Shown here in pieces: positions 42,536 to 49,905 of a DNA stretch of 64,000 nt. The notes beneath the pieces were generated by a model. That model saw only the letters and a list, made by a program, of their open reading frames with translations. It was not told where the DNA came from and did no database searches. The stretch comes from Desulfobulbaceae bacterium (lineage in GTDB: Bacteria > Desulfobacterota > Desulfobulbia > Desulfobulbales > Desulfocapsaceae), in assembly GCA_011390165.1 (NCBI GenBank), contig JAABSV010000014.1, positions 1-64,000 on the forward strand. The letters run 5' to 3'. The position numbers and the translations under genes were made by a program. Within the stretch, counting starts at the first letter, position 1; each line of letters starts with the position of its first letter.

Positions 42536-43855
42536 TCAGCGGGAAATCGTGGCCAGTTCCTGTTCAGCGGTGATGCGCCAGCCGGCGGCCTCTTTCTCCA
42601 GGGTCAGTTCCTTGCGCACCACATCCCGGTAGGTATCGGATTCGTAGCGCTGGGTAAAGAGAACCCGGGCGTGGGTGGAATCTTCCATCTCCACCTTGGC
42701 ATCGTCAATGGTAATGCCGATCCGCTTAGGTCGGTCGAGGCTCTTTTGCCGCTGTTCCCGCCAGCCGGCCAGGCTCTCACCACCGGCCGGAGTGAAGCTG
42801 CCGCTGTAGGCCGCCAGGTAGGCGGTCAGATCCTGGGTCTGCCAACTTTTTTTCCACTGTTCAACGGCCGCCAGGACCTCCTGCCGGTCGGCCGCATCGG
42901 CCTCTTGTCCTGGCTGGGCCGGGCTTCTCTCCGGTTCGACACCTCCGGTCCTGACGGTCGTCGTGGTCGGTGGCGCCTGCGCCACAGTGCCGGGCGGGGT
43001 GCTTTTCAGCCAGCTCTCCGGATCGAAGGGGAGTATTTTCTGCATTATCCGGTAATCCGGGCCGGTGCGAATAATCTGCGGGGTACCGTAGGGGCGGCTG
43101 TGGCGGAGGGTTTCGGCCAGGGAGCTGTTCAGTTCGTCAAGCAGCATCATGCCGAAAACGGGTCCATCGCCGCTGGTACCGGCCAGTTCCAGTTCCAGGT
43201 TTTCCAAAAGCGCTCCCTGTTCGATCCGCTGGAGGATCTCTTTTGCCTGATCAAGGGAACGCACCTTGATGAACCGGAAGAGTTGCCGGGCCTCGTCGGC
43301 TGGGGTGCGCTCTTCGTCGGGACGGCTGCTCAGTGGGGTCAGTCGGCCCTGCAGGTGGAGACCACGGTGGCCGAGCCTGTGGGCCCGTTGCAGACTGAGC
43401 CAGGCCAAATCGTATTTTCCCTGGCGATAATAGAGTTCACCCAGATAGTAGTAACCGAGGGTGAAGCCGGGGTCGAGACGGAGCAGCTGGATAAATTCTC
43501 GCTCGGCCTTCTCCTCCTGCCGGTTGACGAAATAAAATTTCCCCAGATCGTATTTGTACCACTTCGAGGCCGGGGCCAGTTGTACGGCCCGTTCCCCTTC
43601 GGCGATCGCCTCCGGGAGCAGGCCAAGGCCGTAGTAGAGGATAGCGAGCCGCATGTGCAGGGAAGGATGCTGTGTCCCGGCCAGTCTGGTTGCCTCCCGC
43701 AGCGCGTCGACGGCCTGGAAGTGGCGGTGGCCCTGGATATGGCTGTTGGCCCGGTCGAGATGCTCTTTCAGGTCGGCAGCGGTGCCACCGGCGGGTAGGA
43801 TGGCGGCCAGGCTCCAGAGCAGAATGGCCGACAGAGTGGTTTTTTTTCCGGGCAT
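42536..43855 (-). CDS. Exported TPR protein with Cds6-like NTF2 domain
   Basis: 439 aa. A signal peptide is at 1-26 (A-I-L-L-W-S-L-A-A-I-L-P-A-G-G-T-A-A). Residues about 30-170 are TPR repeats (S-L-H-M-R-L-A-I-L-Y-Y-G-L-G-L, Y-K-Y-D-L-G-K-F-Y-F, G-Y-Y-Y-L-G-E-L-Y-Y). The middle holds a Thr/Pro-rich linker. Residues about 325-437 resemble the NTF2-like domain of Cds6-type L,D-transpeptidase partners (V-E-Q-W-K-K-S-W-Q-T-Q-D-L-T-A-Y-L). It should be a periplasmic adaptor, perhaps for cell-wall enzymes. It is divergent from the AAA-OmpA gene, 303 bases away. Confidence 0.72.
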   Translation of the reverse strand: MPGKKTTLSAILLWSLAAILPAGGTAADLKEHLDRANSHIQGHRHFQAVDALREATRLAGTQHPSLHMRLAILYYGLGLLPEAIAEGERAVQLAPASKWYKYDLGKFYFVNRQEEKAEREFIQLLRLDPGFTLGYYYLGELYYRQGKYDLAWLSLQRAHRLGHRGLHLQGRLTPLSSRPDEERTPADEARQLFRFIKVRSLDQAKEILQRIEQGALLENLELELAGTSGDGPVFGMMLLDELNSSLAETLRHSRPYGTPQIIRTGPDYRIMQKILPFDPESWLKSTPPGTVAQAPPTTTTVRTGGVEPERSPAQPGQEADAADRQEVLAAVEQWKKSWQTQDLTAYLAAYSGSFTPAGGESLAGWREQRQKSLDRPKRIGITIDDAKVEMEDSTHARVLFTQRYESDTYRDVVRKELTLEKEAAGWRITAEQELATISR

Positions 43856-44158
43856 GAAAGGGGCCTCGGCTGCCTCGCCGTTGACAAAAATTGCCCACCG
43901 TGGCAGGAAAGGGGCCGACCGGCGGAGCCGACGCTGCTCGCAGTAGGGGGCTGACGGAAAAACTGCCGGTATTGTAGCTTGAGCCGGCGGGCATGAAAAG
44001 GTAAAACAGAGTCAGAGTCGGGAAAAGGGCGTTCCATTCTCTTCTTGCCGGCAAAGAGCTGGCAGGGGATCTCCCGGCGGTGCAGGTTTGGTGGCAGTGC
44101 CACCGCCGGCCGGTTGTCACCGAAGCGCGGAGTTGGGAGAGAGGGGAAGAGGGTAGCC
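43856..44158. other. Divergent region between the TPR/Cds6 gene and the AAA-OmpA gene
   Basis: 303 bases with promoters expected in both directions. A plus-strand TTGACA lies at about 43882, but no good -10 follows at the right distance. No ORF with a credible start was found. Confidence 0.3.
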
Positions 44159-46015
44159 ATGTACAGAGAATACTACCAGCTGAACCGAAAACCATTTGCC
44201 GGAGCGTTTGCCGGAAAAGTTGTCGGACCAGGTGGCGGACCATTTGCCGGACCAGTTTCCGGACCATTTGCCGGACCATTTGTCGGGCCACTTTCCGGTG
44301 CAGTCGCCGACCGCCACGAGAATGATTTCTTCTGGCCCGGAGGCTCCTTTGCCGGGGCTCTCGCCCGCCTTCGTCAGGGGCTCGGGAACGGCGGGATCCT
44401 CCTGTTGAGCGGAGGGGCTGGTAGCGGCAAAAGCTGCCTCCTGCACCATCTTGCCGCCAACTTTCCCCGGCATCTGCTCTGGGCGATGGTGGCCGATGCC
44501 GGCCTGCCGCGGTTGGAGTTCTACCAGTCTATCGCGGCAGGGTTCGGCCTGGCCGGTGAGTGCTCGTCAAAGGTTGCCTTCTTGATCCAGTTCAGCCACT
44601 TCCTCCATCAGGCAGCGGCGGAGGGGCGGCAGGTGGTTCTCTTGGTCGACAATGGTCACCGCCTTTCCCAGGAGATGCTGGAGGAACTTCGCCTGCTGGC
44701 CGGCTTGAAAAAGGGTGACAGCCGCCTGCTCACCATTATTCTGGCCGGCCGGGAGCCGCTCGGCGCTCTCCTGGAACGGCCGAAGAATCGACAGCTCCGC
44801 CGTTCCCTGGCGGCCAACGTTTTGCTCGCCCCACTCGGGGTGGAGCAGACCGGCGACTATATCCGTCACCGGCTGGAAGTGGCCGGGGCAGTGAGCTCTC
44901 CCTTCACCACCGAGGCAGTCGCGGGCATTCACGCCTGCAGCGAGGGCAACCCCCGACGGATCAATACCCTCGGCGAGCACCTTCTCCTGGCCGGTGCCGC
45001 CGCCGGCTCACCCTGTATCGACCACGAACTGGTTGCCGATGTAGTGGGCAAGCTTGGTCTGCCCAGCAAAGCCATGCCAGAGCCCCCCCCTGTTGCCGGA
45101 GCTGACAACCGGAAAGGATTGGCCGGCAGGAGACTGCTCATATCGGCAGCCGCTTTTGCCGCCGCAAGCCTCCTCCTGGCCGGGCTGCTGCATCTCTACC
45201 TGGAACCAGGTGGTCGGATGGAGAGTCTTTCGGTCATTCCCGCTCCCACTCCCCTCCCCACCTCTCTTCCCCCTGCCCTCCTGCTCCCGCCCTCCCTTTC
45301 CCCCGGCCCCTTGCCTATTAAACGGCAAGAGGAACTGCCGTCGTCAGCACCGCCGCCCCTCGCCGAGGGGGGTGGTGGTGGAGAGAGAGGAGAGGAGTTG
45401 GCGCAGTCTCCCCCATCGGTGGCGACGGCACTGCTCCCTACCGCCCTTTCCCCCGGCCCCTTGCCTATTAAACGGCAAGAGGAGCTGCCGTCGTCAGCAC
45501 CGCCGCCCCTCGCCGAGGGGGAAGGTGCTGACGAGAAAGAAGATGAGCCGTCGCCAATACCGCTCCCCATCGTCGAGGTGGAGGGTGGTGGAGAGAGTGT
45601 GCAGATGGCGGTGGAAGAGGCTCAGGTTGAACAGGCTCCCCAGCCGCCCCTGGAGCCACGGCGATTGCGTCTTCCTCTACAGGCCAACCTTGCCCGCCTG
45701 ACCCCCGGGGCGGCAGTGGAACTGGAGCGTTTTGTCGGCAAGCTGGGCGAGTATCCCCGGGCAACCCTGTTGGTTAAAGGCTATGTCTCTTCTGACAACC
45801 ACTCGCCGGAAAATGTTGCCCTCTCCCGTCAGCGGGCGGTGGCGGTACAGCAGTTGCTGCTGGCCGCCGGGGTCGAGGAGGAAAGGGTCACCATCCAGGG
45901 GATGGGTGCCCTGGAGCCCCTGGCCAGCAATGCGACTCCGGCCGGGCGGGAGAAAAACCGCCGGGTGGAGATCGAAGTGGTGGACGACGGGACCAGGCCG
46001 CTTCAGGAGCGCTGA
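44159..46015 (+). CDS. ExeA/GspA-like AAA ATPase fused to a periplasmic OmpA domain
   Basis: 618 aa from the ATG at 44159. Residues 1-12 (M-Y-R-E-Y-Y-Q-L-N-R-K-P) match the ExeA start. Residues 11-50 are ten 4-aa Gly-Pro-Phe-Ala-type repeats encoded by 12-bp repeats, where ExeA has its T-P-D-P loop. Walker A is G-G-A-G-S-G-K-S (85-92). Walker B is L-L-V-D-N-G-H, with Asn in place of the catalytic Glu. A membrane helix lies at about 325-348. A proline-rich linker (355-500) contains two identical 24-aa units, and residues 505-608 are an OmpA/MotB-like peptidoglycan-binding domain (N-x-x-L-S-x-x-R-A, G-R-E-K-N-R-R-V-E-I). It bridges cytosol and cell wall. Its stop overlaps the convergent GT4 gene by 13 bases. 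Confidence 0.82.
   Translation: MYREYYQLNRKPFAGAFAGKVVGPGGGPFAGPVSGPFAGPFVGPLSGAVADRHENDFFWPGGSFAGALARLRQGLGNGGILLLSGGAGSGKSCLLHHLAANFPRHLLWAMVADAGLPRLEFYQSIAAGFGLAGECSSKVAFLIQFSHFLHQAAAEGRQVVLLVDNGHRLSQEMLEELRLLAGLKKGDSRLLTIILAGREPLGALLERPKNRQLRRSLAANVLLAPLGVEQTGDYIRHRLEVAGAVSSPFTTEAVAGIHACSEGNPRRINTLGEHLLLAGAAAGSPCIDHELVADVVGKLGLPSKAMPEPPPVAGADNRKGLAGRRLLISAAAFAAASLLLAGLLHLYLEPGGRMESLSVIPAPTPLPTSLPPALLLPPSLSPGPLPIKRQEELPSSAPPPLAEGGGGGERGEELAQSPPSVATALLPTALSPGPLPIKRQEELPSSAPPPLAEGEGADEKEDEPSPIPLPIVEVEGGGESVQMAVEEAQVEQAPQPPLEPRRLRLPLQANLARLTPGAAVELERFVGKLGEYPRATLLVKGYVSSDNHSPENVALSRQRAVAVQQLLLAAGVEEERVTIQGMGALEPLASNATPAGREKNRRVEIEVVDDGTRPLQER
44189..44308 (+). repeat. In-frame 12-bp tandem repeat (10 copies) in the AAA-OmpA gene
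   Basis: Degenerate units of GGACCATTTGCC type give Gly-Pro-Phe-Ala-like quartets. Units three to nine are the best conserved. The period of 12 keeps the frame when copies are gained or lost. Confidence 0.8.
45294..45371 (+). repeat. 78-bp direct repeat, copy 1, inside the linker of the AAA-OmpA gene
   Basis: Nearly identical to 45444-45521 (one A/G change seen). It contains two palindromes: CTTGCC ... GGCAAG with an 8-base loop, and CCCCTCG-C-CGAGGGG. Confidence 0.85.
45444..45521 (+). repeat. 78-bp direct repeat, copy 2
   Basis: Second copy, exactly 150 bases downstream of the first. It encodes the same 24 residues, including LPIKRQEEL and APPPLAEG. Confidence 0.85.
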
Positions 46016-47139
46016 GGGGTGAGGGCGGCCCGGTCGGCAAGCTGTTGCAGGGCCAGTTCCAGTGTCGCGTAATTGCGGCGCAGGTCGTGTTGTCGGCGCA
46101 CATGTCGGGCTGCCTCTTCGCCCAGACGCCGCCGCAAATCCGGCTCGCGGATCAGCCGGCCGATGTTGGCGGTGAACTGCTCCGGCCTGGCGGCGGGGGA
46201 GAGGAGGCCGGTCTGACCGGCGACCACCGCCTCGCCGCCGCCCCAGTCGGCGCAGGCTACCACCGGCAGGCGGCAGGACTGTGCTTCCAGGTAGACCATG
46301 CCGAGCGACTCCTCGAATCCCGGGAAGGCGAAGATGTCGGCGGCGCTGTAGCAGCGGTGCAGTTCCTGCCGGGGAATCCTGCCGAGGAAGTGGAGACGGT
46401 GGCCGGGCAGCTGTGCACCCAGCCGTTCCAACTCAATCCGGCCGCTGCCGTCGCCGGCTACCACCAGGTGCAGCGGCAGCCCGGTCCGGTGGAGCTCGGC
46501 GCAGGCCTTGATCACCGTGGCGATACCGGCGGTTTTCACCCCGGGGCGCATCATCGCCGCGGCCAGCACCACCGTCTCGTCGCCAACCCCCCAGGAGTGG
46601 CGGAGAGCAGCGCGCCACTCCGGCTGAAAGGGAAACTGCTCCGGCAGGAGACCGGGGGCGATGTAGCGCAACCGCTCGGCCGGCAGCAGCCGGGCAAGAT
46701 TCTTCAGGTCGCGGTTCTTGTTGCTGAAGACCATGTCGGCGGCGAGCAGGGTGGCCCGATTGAGGAGAAAACCTGGCAGGGTGAGCAGCTGTCGACGGCG
46801 GCTGGTGGAATAGATGCCTTGGAAAAGGGCATAGGGAATCCCCAGTCGGCGGCTGCAGGCTGGTCCGAGCAGATCCGGGGCCTTGTAGTAGGAGTGGTAG
46901 CTGAGCCAGAGGTCGGGGGGGGCCAGGCGACAGGCGGCAACCACCCGTCGCCTCTCCAGCAGCAGCCGAAGGAAGGTTATCGGGCGGTAGTAGAGCCAGC
47001 GGCAGCGCAGCCGGCTGACCAGCCGGAGGTGGTGGCCGCGTTCCTGCAGGTGGGAGAATATTTCGCTGCCAATGATCAGGTCGCCGGAAGGGTTACGGTG
47101 GCCCATCGGTTTGAACGGCATATAATAGGCAATTCGCAT
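46003..47139 (-). CDS. GT4 family glycosyltransferase
   Basis: 378 aa, GT-B fold. The N-terminal G-D-L-I-I-G-S-E-I-F-S-H-L (acceptor side) and the C-terminal donor motif F-P-G-F-E-E-S-L-G-M-V-Y-L-E-A-Q-S are those of GT4 retaining transferases (E-x7-E). It probably uses a nucleotide sugar to build an envelope glycan. The acceptor is unknown. It overlaps the AAA-OmpA stop by 13 bases (convergent) and is divergent from the GT28-like gene at 47205. Confidence 0.87.
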   Translation of the reverse strand: MRIAYYMPFKPMGHRNPSGDLIIGSEIFSHLQERGHHLRLVSRLRCRWLYYRPITFLRLLLERRRVVAACRLAPPDLWLSYHSYYKAPDLLGPACSRRLGIPYALFQGIYSTSRRRQLLTLPGFLLNRATLLAADMVFSNKNRDLKNLARLLPAERLRYIAPGLLPEQFPFQPEWRAALRHSWGVGDETVVLAAAMMRPGVKTAGIATVIKACAELHRTGLPLHLVVAGDGSGRIELERLGAQLPGHRLHFLGRIPRQELHRCYSAADIFAFPGFEESLGMVYLEAQSCRLPVVACADWGGGEAVVAGQTGLLSPAARPEQFTANIGRLIREPDLRRRLGEEAARHVRRQHDLRRNYATLELALQQLADRAALTPQRS

Positions 47140-47204
47140 GGCTGACAGGGGCTCCGGGAACCTTATCTCCCCGGCCGGGCGGCGGGGAAGCAGAGGAGAA
47201 AGTA

Positions 47205-48383
47205 ATGGTGATTGATCAGAGTGTTGCCCGGCTGGATGTGCTGCTCTATGCCCACGACGGGCGGGGGTTGGGCCATGTCAGCCGGAGTATCGGCATCGGC
47301 ATGGCCCTGCGTCGGCTCCATCCGGAACTGCGGGTGCTCTTTGTCACCGGCAGCCGTCATGCCGCCGAACTGATCGGTGCGGCCCCTCTCGACTGGTTGA
47401 AGCTGCCCGCCTACGCCACCCGGGTGGTCGCCGGCCGCTCCAGCGGCGTTGCCGGCAGCAGCATGTTCTCCGACCCACAGCTCGCCCACCTGCGGGCGGC
47501 AGAACTGGCCCATTTGGTCCGTCTCTATCGGCCGCGCCTGGTTCTGGTCGACCACACCCCACAGGGGAAGCACCGCGAACTGGTCCCCGCTCTGGCTGCC
47601 GCCACCGACAGCCGCTGGATCCTTGGCGTACGCGGTGTTCTCGGCGAGGTCAGCCAGGCGAAATCCCCCCTTGCCGGGCAGCTCTTCGCCGACCACTACA
47701 GCGGCCTGCTCTGGTACGGGGACAGCAGTGTCCTCGGGCCGGACCACTGCCGCCAGCTTGCCGGGCAGTACCGCTGTCGGCCGGTGGAGTGCGGCTATGT
47801 CCTCCGCCTTGGCGAACTGGCCCACTGGTCCGGCCGCCGGCCGGTTGCCGCCGAACCGCTGGCCGGGCTGGTCTCGGTGCCCTGGGTCGGTGAGAAGAGC
47901 CGGGCCTTTCTGGGCGTACTGGCCCAGGCCCTGGGCAAAATCCCCACCACATTCGGTCTCTGGCGGGTGTTCGTCGATGATGACGAGGCGGCCAGGCCCT
48001 TTCAGGGTGTCGCCAACTGTCGCCTGGAGAGGGTTGGTGCCGGCTATGGCGAGGCCCTCCTCCAGGCGAGAGCCCTGGTCATCTACGGCGGGTACAACAG
48101 TCTGATGGATGTGCTCCACGCCCGTCTGCCCGCCCTGGTGGTCTTGCGGGAGATGGATGACGCCGAGCAGGAGCGTCACCTGGCCAGCCTTGGCCGGGCG
48201 GCCGGAGAACTTTTCGTCACCATCCCGGAGACGCTGACCGATGCCGACCAGCTGGCCAATCTCCTCGGTGAGCGGTTGACCACCGGCGGCGGCGGACCGC
48301 TGGCGCCGCCGGCCATCAATACCGACGGGGCTGCTGCCGCCGCCGGCTATCTGTACGGCCTGCTCAACCCCTCTTCCTGTTAA
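47205..48383 (+). CDS. GT28-like glycosyltransferase family protein (paralogue of the 6270 gene)
   Basis: 392 aa. It opens with V-L-L-Y-A-H-D-G-R-G-L-G-H-V-S-R-S-I, the same glycine loop as the enzyme at 6270-7508. The C-terminal half has Y-G-E-A-L-L-Q-A-R-A-L-V-I-Y-G-G-Y-N-S-L-M-D-V-L, equivalent to the nucleotide-sugar site of Glyco_tran_28_C. It is a cytosolic GT-B-type transferase of unknown acceptor. The ATG at 47205 follows GAGGAGAAAGTA. It is divergent from GT4. Confidence 0.78.
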   Translation: MVIDQSVARLDVLLYAHDGRGLGHVSRSIGIGMALRRLHPELRVLFVTGSRHAAELIGAAPLDWLKLPAYATRVVAGRSSGVAGSSMFSDPQLAHLRAAELAHLVRLYRPRLVLVDHTPQGKHRELVPALAAATDSRWILGVRGVLGEVSQAKSPLAGQLFADHYSGLLWYGDSSVLGPDHCRQLAGQYRCRPVECGYVLRLGELAHWSGRRPVAAEPLAGLVSVPWVGEKSRAFLGVLAQALGKIPTTFGLWRVFVDDDEAARPFQGVANCRLERVGAGYGEALLQARALVIYGGYNSLMDVLHARLPALVVLREMDDAEQERHLASLGRAAGELFVTIPETLTDADQLANLLGERLTTGGGGPLAPPAINTDGAAAAAGYLYGLLNPSSC

Positions 48384-48429
48384 CGGCAAGCGGCAGCCTG
48401 GGCACCGATCGGCTGGAAACGGCCGCCGG

Positions 48430-48816
48430 CTAGCGGAAGGCGCTGTCGGCGACCTTGCCCAGAAAGACCCGGGTGCAGATCAGCACGTTGCGCGGGCTGT
48501 CGCCGGCCTGGATACGCAGCAGCCCCTCGCGGATAATGATTTTTTTCAGCAGTTCCCGACCGTTGGAGTGGTTGTAGTAGATGTCTGAGTCGAGAATGTA
48601 CTGGACATTCTCCGGTTCGACCTTGTCGATGATCAACTGCACCCCGAGGTTGAAAAAGGGGTCGCTGATCTGCGCCAGTTCACCCTCCAGGGCAAGCAGC
48701 CCCTGTTTGCCGGCCAGTTCGGCCAGTTTTTTCAAGTGCAGGACAAGGGGGGCGAGGGACGCTTGGTCCTCGCTACTGCAAGATGCCTTTGCGGCAAGGG
48801 CTAAATCGCGTATCAT
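48430..48816 (-). CDS. Small soluble protein resembling the cytoplasmic loop of MotA
   Basis: 128 aa from the ATG at 48816; the frame is open upstream but only as a shadow of the divergent gene. The core L-A-G-K-Q-G-L-L-A-L-E-G-E-L-A-Q-I-S-D-P-F plus V-Q-L-I-I-D and P-E-N-V-Q-Y-I-L closely follows the MotA/PomA loop motif G-L-L-x-L-E-x-x-L-x-x-I-x-D-P-F and I-D-G-x-x-P-E-x-x. No membrane helix is present, so it cannot form a stator by itself. The function is unknown. It is divergent from the RND adaptor, 66 bases away. Confidence 0.65.
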   Translation of the reverse strand: MIRDLALAAKASCSSEDQASLAPLVLHLKKLAELAGKQGLLALEGELAQISDPFFNLGVQLIIDKVEPENVQYILDSDIYYNHSNGRELLKKIIIREGLLRIQAGDSPRNVLICTRVFLGKVADSAFR

Positions 48817-48882
48817 GGGTTGGTTTTTCCGCTGGTGTGGTGGTTGGCCGGCAGGATAGTCACGGATGACTGGAGGTTGCTG

Positions 48883-49905
48883 ATGCGTCTGCTTGTCGGG
48901 GTACTGCTCTTTCTTGTTGTTCTTTCTGGGCCGCTGCCCCTGGTAGCCGGCTCGGCGGAGGACACCTTCCTCCTGCGGCCACACCAGCGGCGCCTGGCCC
49001 TGACCGGTTTTACCCGGCCGGTGGCGGAGATGGAGGTCTCCAGCGAGGTCGGTGGCCGCTACCTGGCCATAACTGTCCAGTTGGGCGATGTGGTCAGCGG
49101 GCCGGTGGCCCGCCTCGACAGCACCTTCGTCGAGCTTGATCTCGAAGCCAACAAGATAGCGCAACGGCAGGCGGCCCGTCAACTCGAACTGGAGAAAAAA
49201 ACCGCCGCCCGCTTCGCCAGCCTGATCGGCAGCCGTTCCACCGATCAGGCCTCCTACGAGGAGGCGGTGCTCCGCGCCGATATCCTTGAACTGACTCTGG
49301 CCAGTCTGGCCAATGACGAGGCCCGCCTCCGCCAGCACCTGCTCCGCCATCGTCTCACCGGGCCGGTCGGCTGGGAGGTGATGGCCCGCTACGCCGAGGA
49401 GGGAGAGTACCTCCCGGTCGGGGCGCCGTTGCTCCGCCTGGGTGATTTTCGCCGCCTCCTTCTCCCCCTGCTACTCAGCTACGAAGAACTCGAAATCCTC
49501 CGCCGGTTGCCGGAGGTGCCGCTTTTCTTCCCGGAGATCGGGGTGGAGGTGGCCGCCCGGCTCCACCGGTTTGCCCCGGGCGCGGCGGCGGAGAGCCGGA
49601 AGTTTTTGCTGGAGTTGCTGATCGACAGCAGCGATGCCGCCCGCCTGGGCAAGGTTCGTGGTGGGTTGCGGGCGCAGCTCGAACTGGTCGGTAAAGAGGA
49701 GGCCGGAGTCTTTGTCGCCCCGTCAGAGGCCCTCGACAGCTACCATCAGGCCCACTGGTTGACCACCGCCGACGGCGAGCGGCAGCAGGTGGTGCTCCTC
49801 GCCACCACTGCCGACGGGGAGGTGGTGGTGAGCGGGGAAGGGCTTCGGGCCGGGGGGCAATACCGCCTTCGGGCCAGACCGGCCACGGTCGGGCAGGGGC
49901 GGTGA
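48883..49905 (+). CDS. RND efflux periplasmic adaptor subunit
   Basis: 340 aa from the ATG at 48883 (GGAGG eight bases upstream). A hydrophobic signal is at 1-22 (L-L-V-G-V-L-L-F-L-V-V-L-S-G). The lipoyl half-motif L-T-G-F-T-R-P-V-A-E-M-E-V-S-S-E-V-G-G-R is followed by a coiled-coil hairpin (A-Q-R-Q-A-A-R-Q-L-E-L-E-K-K-T-A) and a second lipoyl half. It is the HlyD/AcrA-type membrane fusion protein for the pump encoded next. Its stop overlaps the pump start (TGATG). No outer-membrane channel gene is adjacent. Confidence 0.88.
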   Translation: MRLLVGVLLFLVVLSGPLPLVAGSAEDTFLLRPHQRRLALTGFTRPVAEMEVSSEVGGRYLAITVQLGDVVSGPVARLDSTFVELDLEANKIAQRQAARQLELEKKTAARFASLIGSRSTDQASYEEAVLRADILELTLASLANDEARLRQHLLRHRLTGPVGWEVMARYAEEGEYLPVGAPLLRLGDFRRLLLPLLLSYEELEILRRLPEVPLFFPEIGVEVAARLHRFAPGAAAESRKFLLELLIDSSDAARLGKVRGGLRAQLELVGKEEAGVFVAPSEALDSYHQAHWLTTADGERQQVVLLATTADGEVVVSGEGLRAGGQYRLRARPATVGQGR

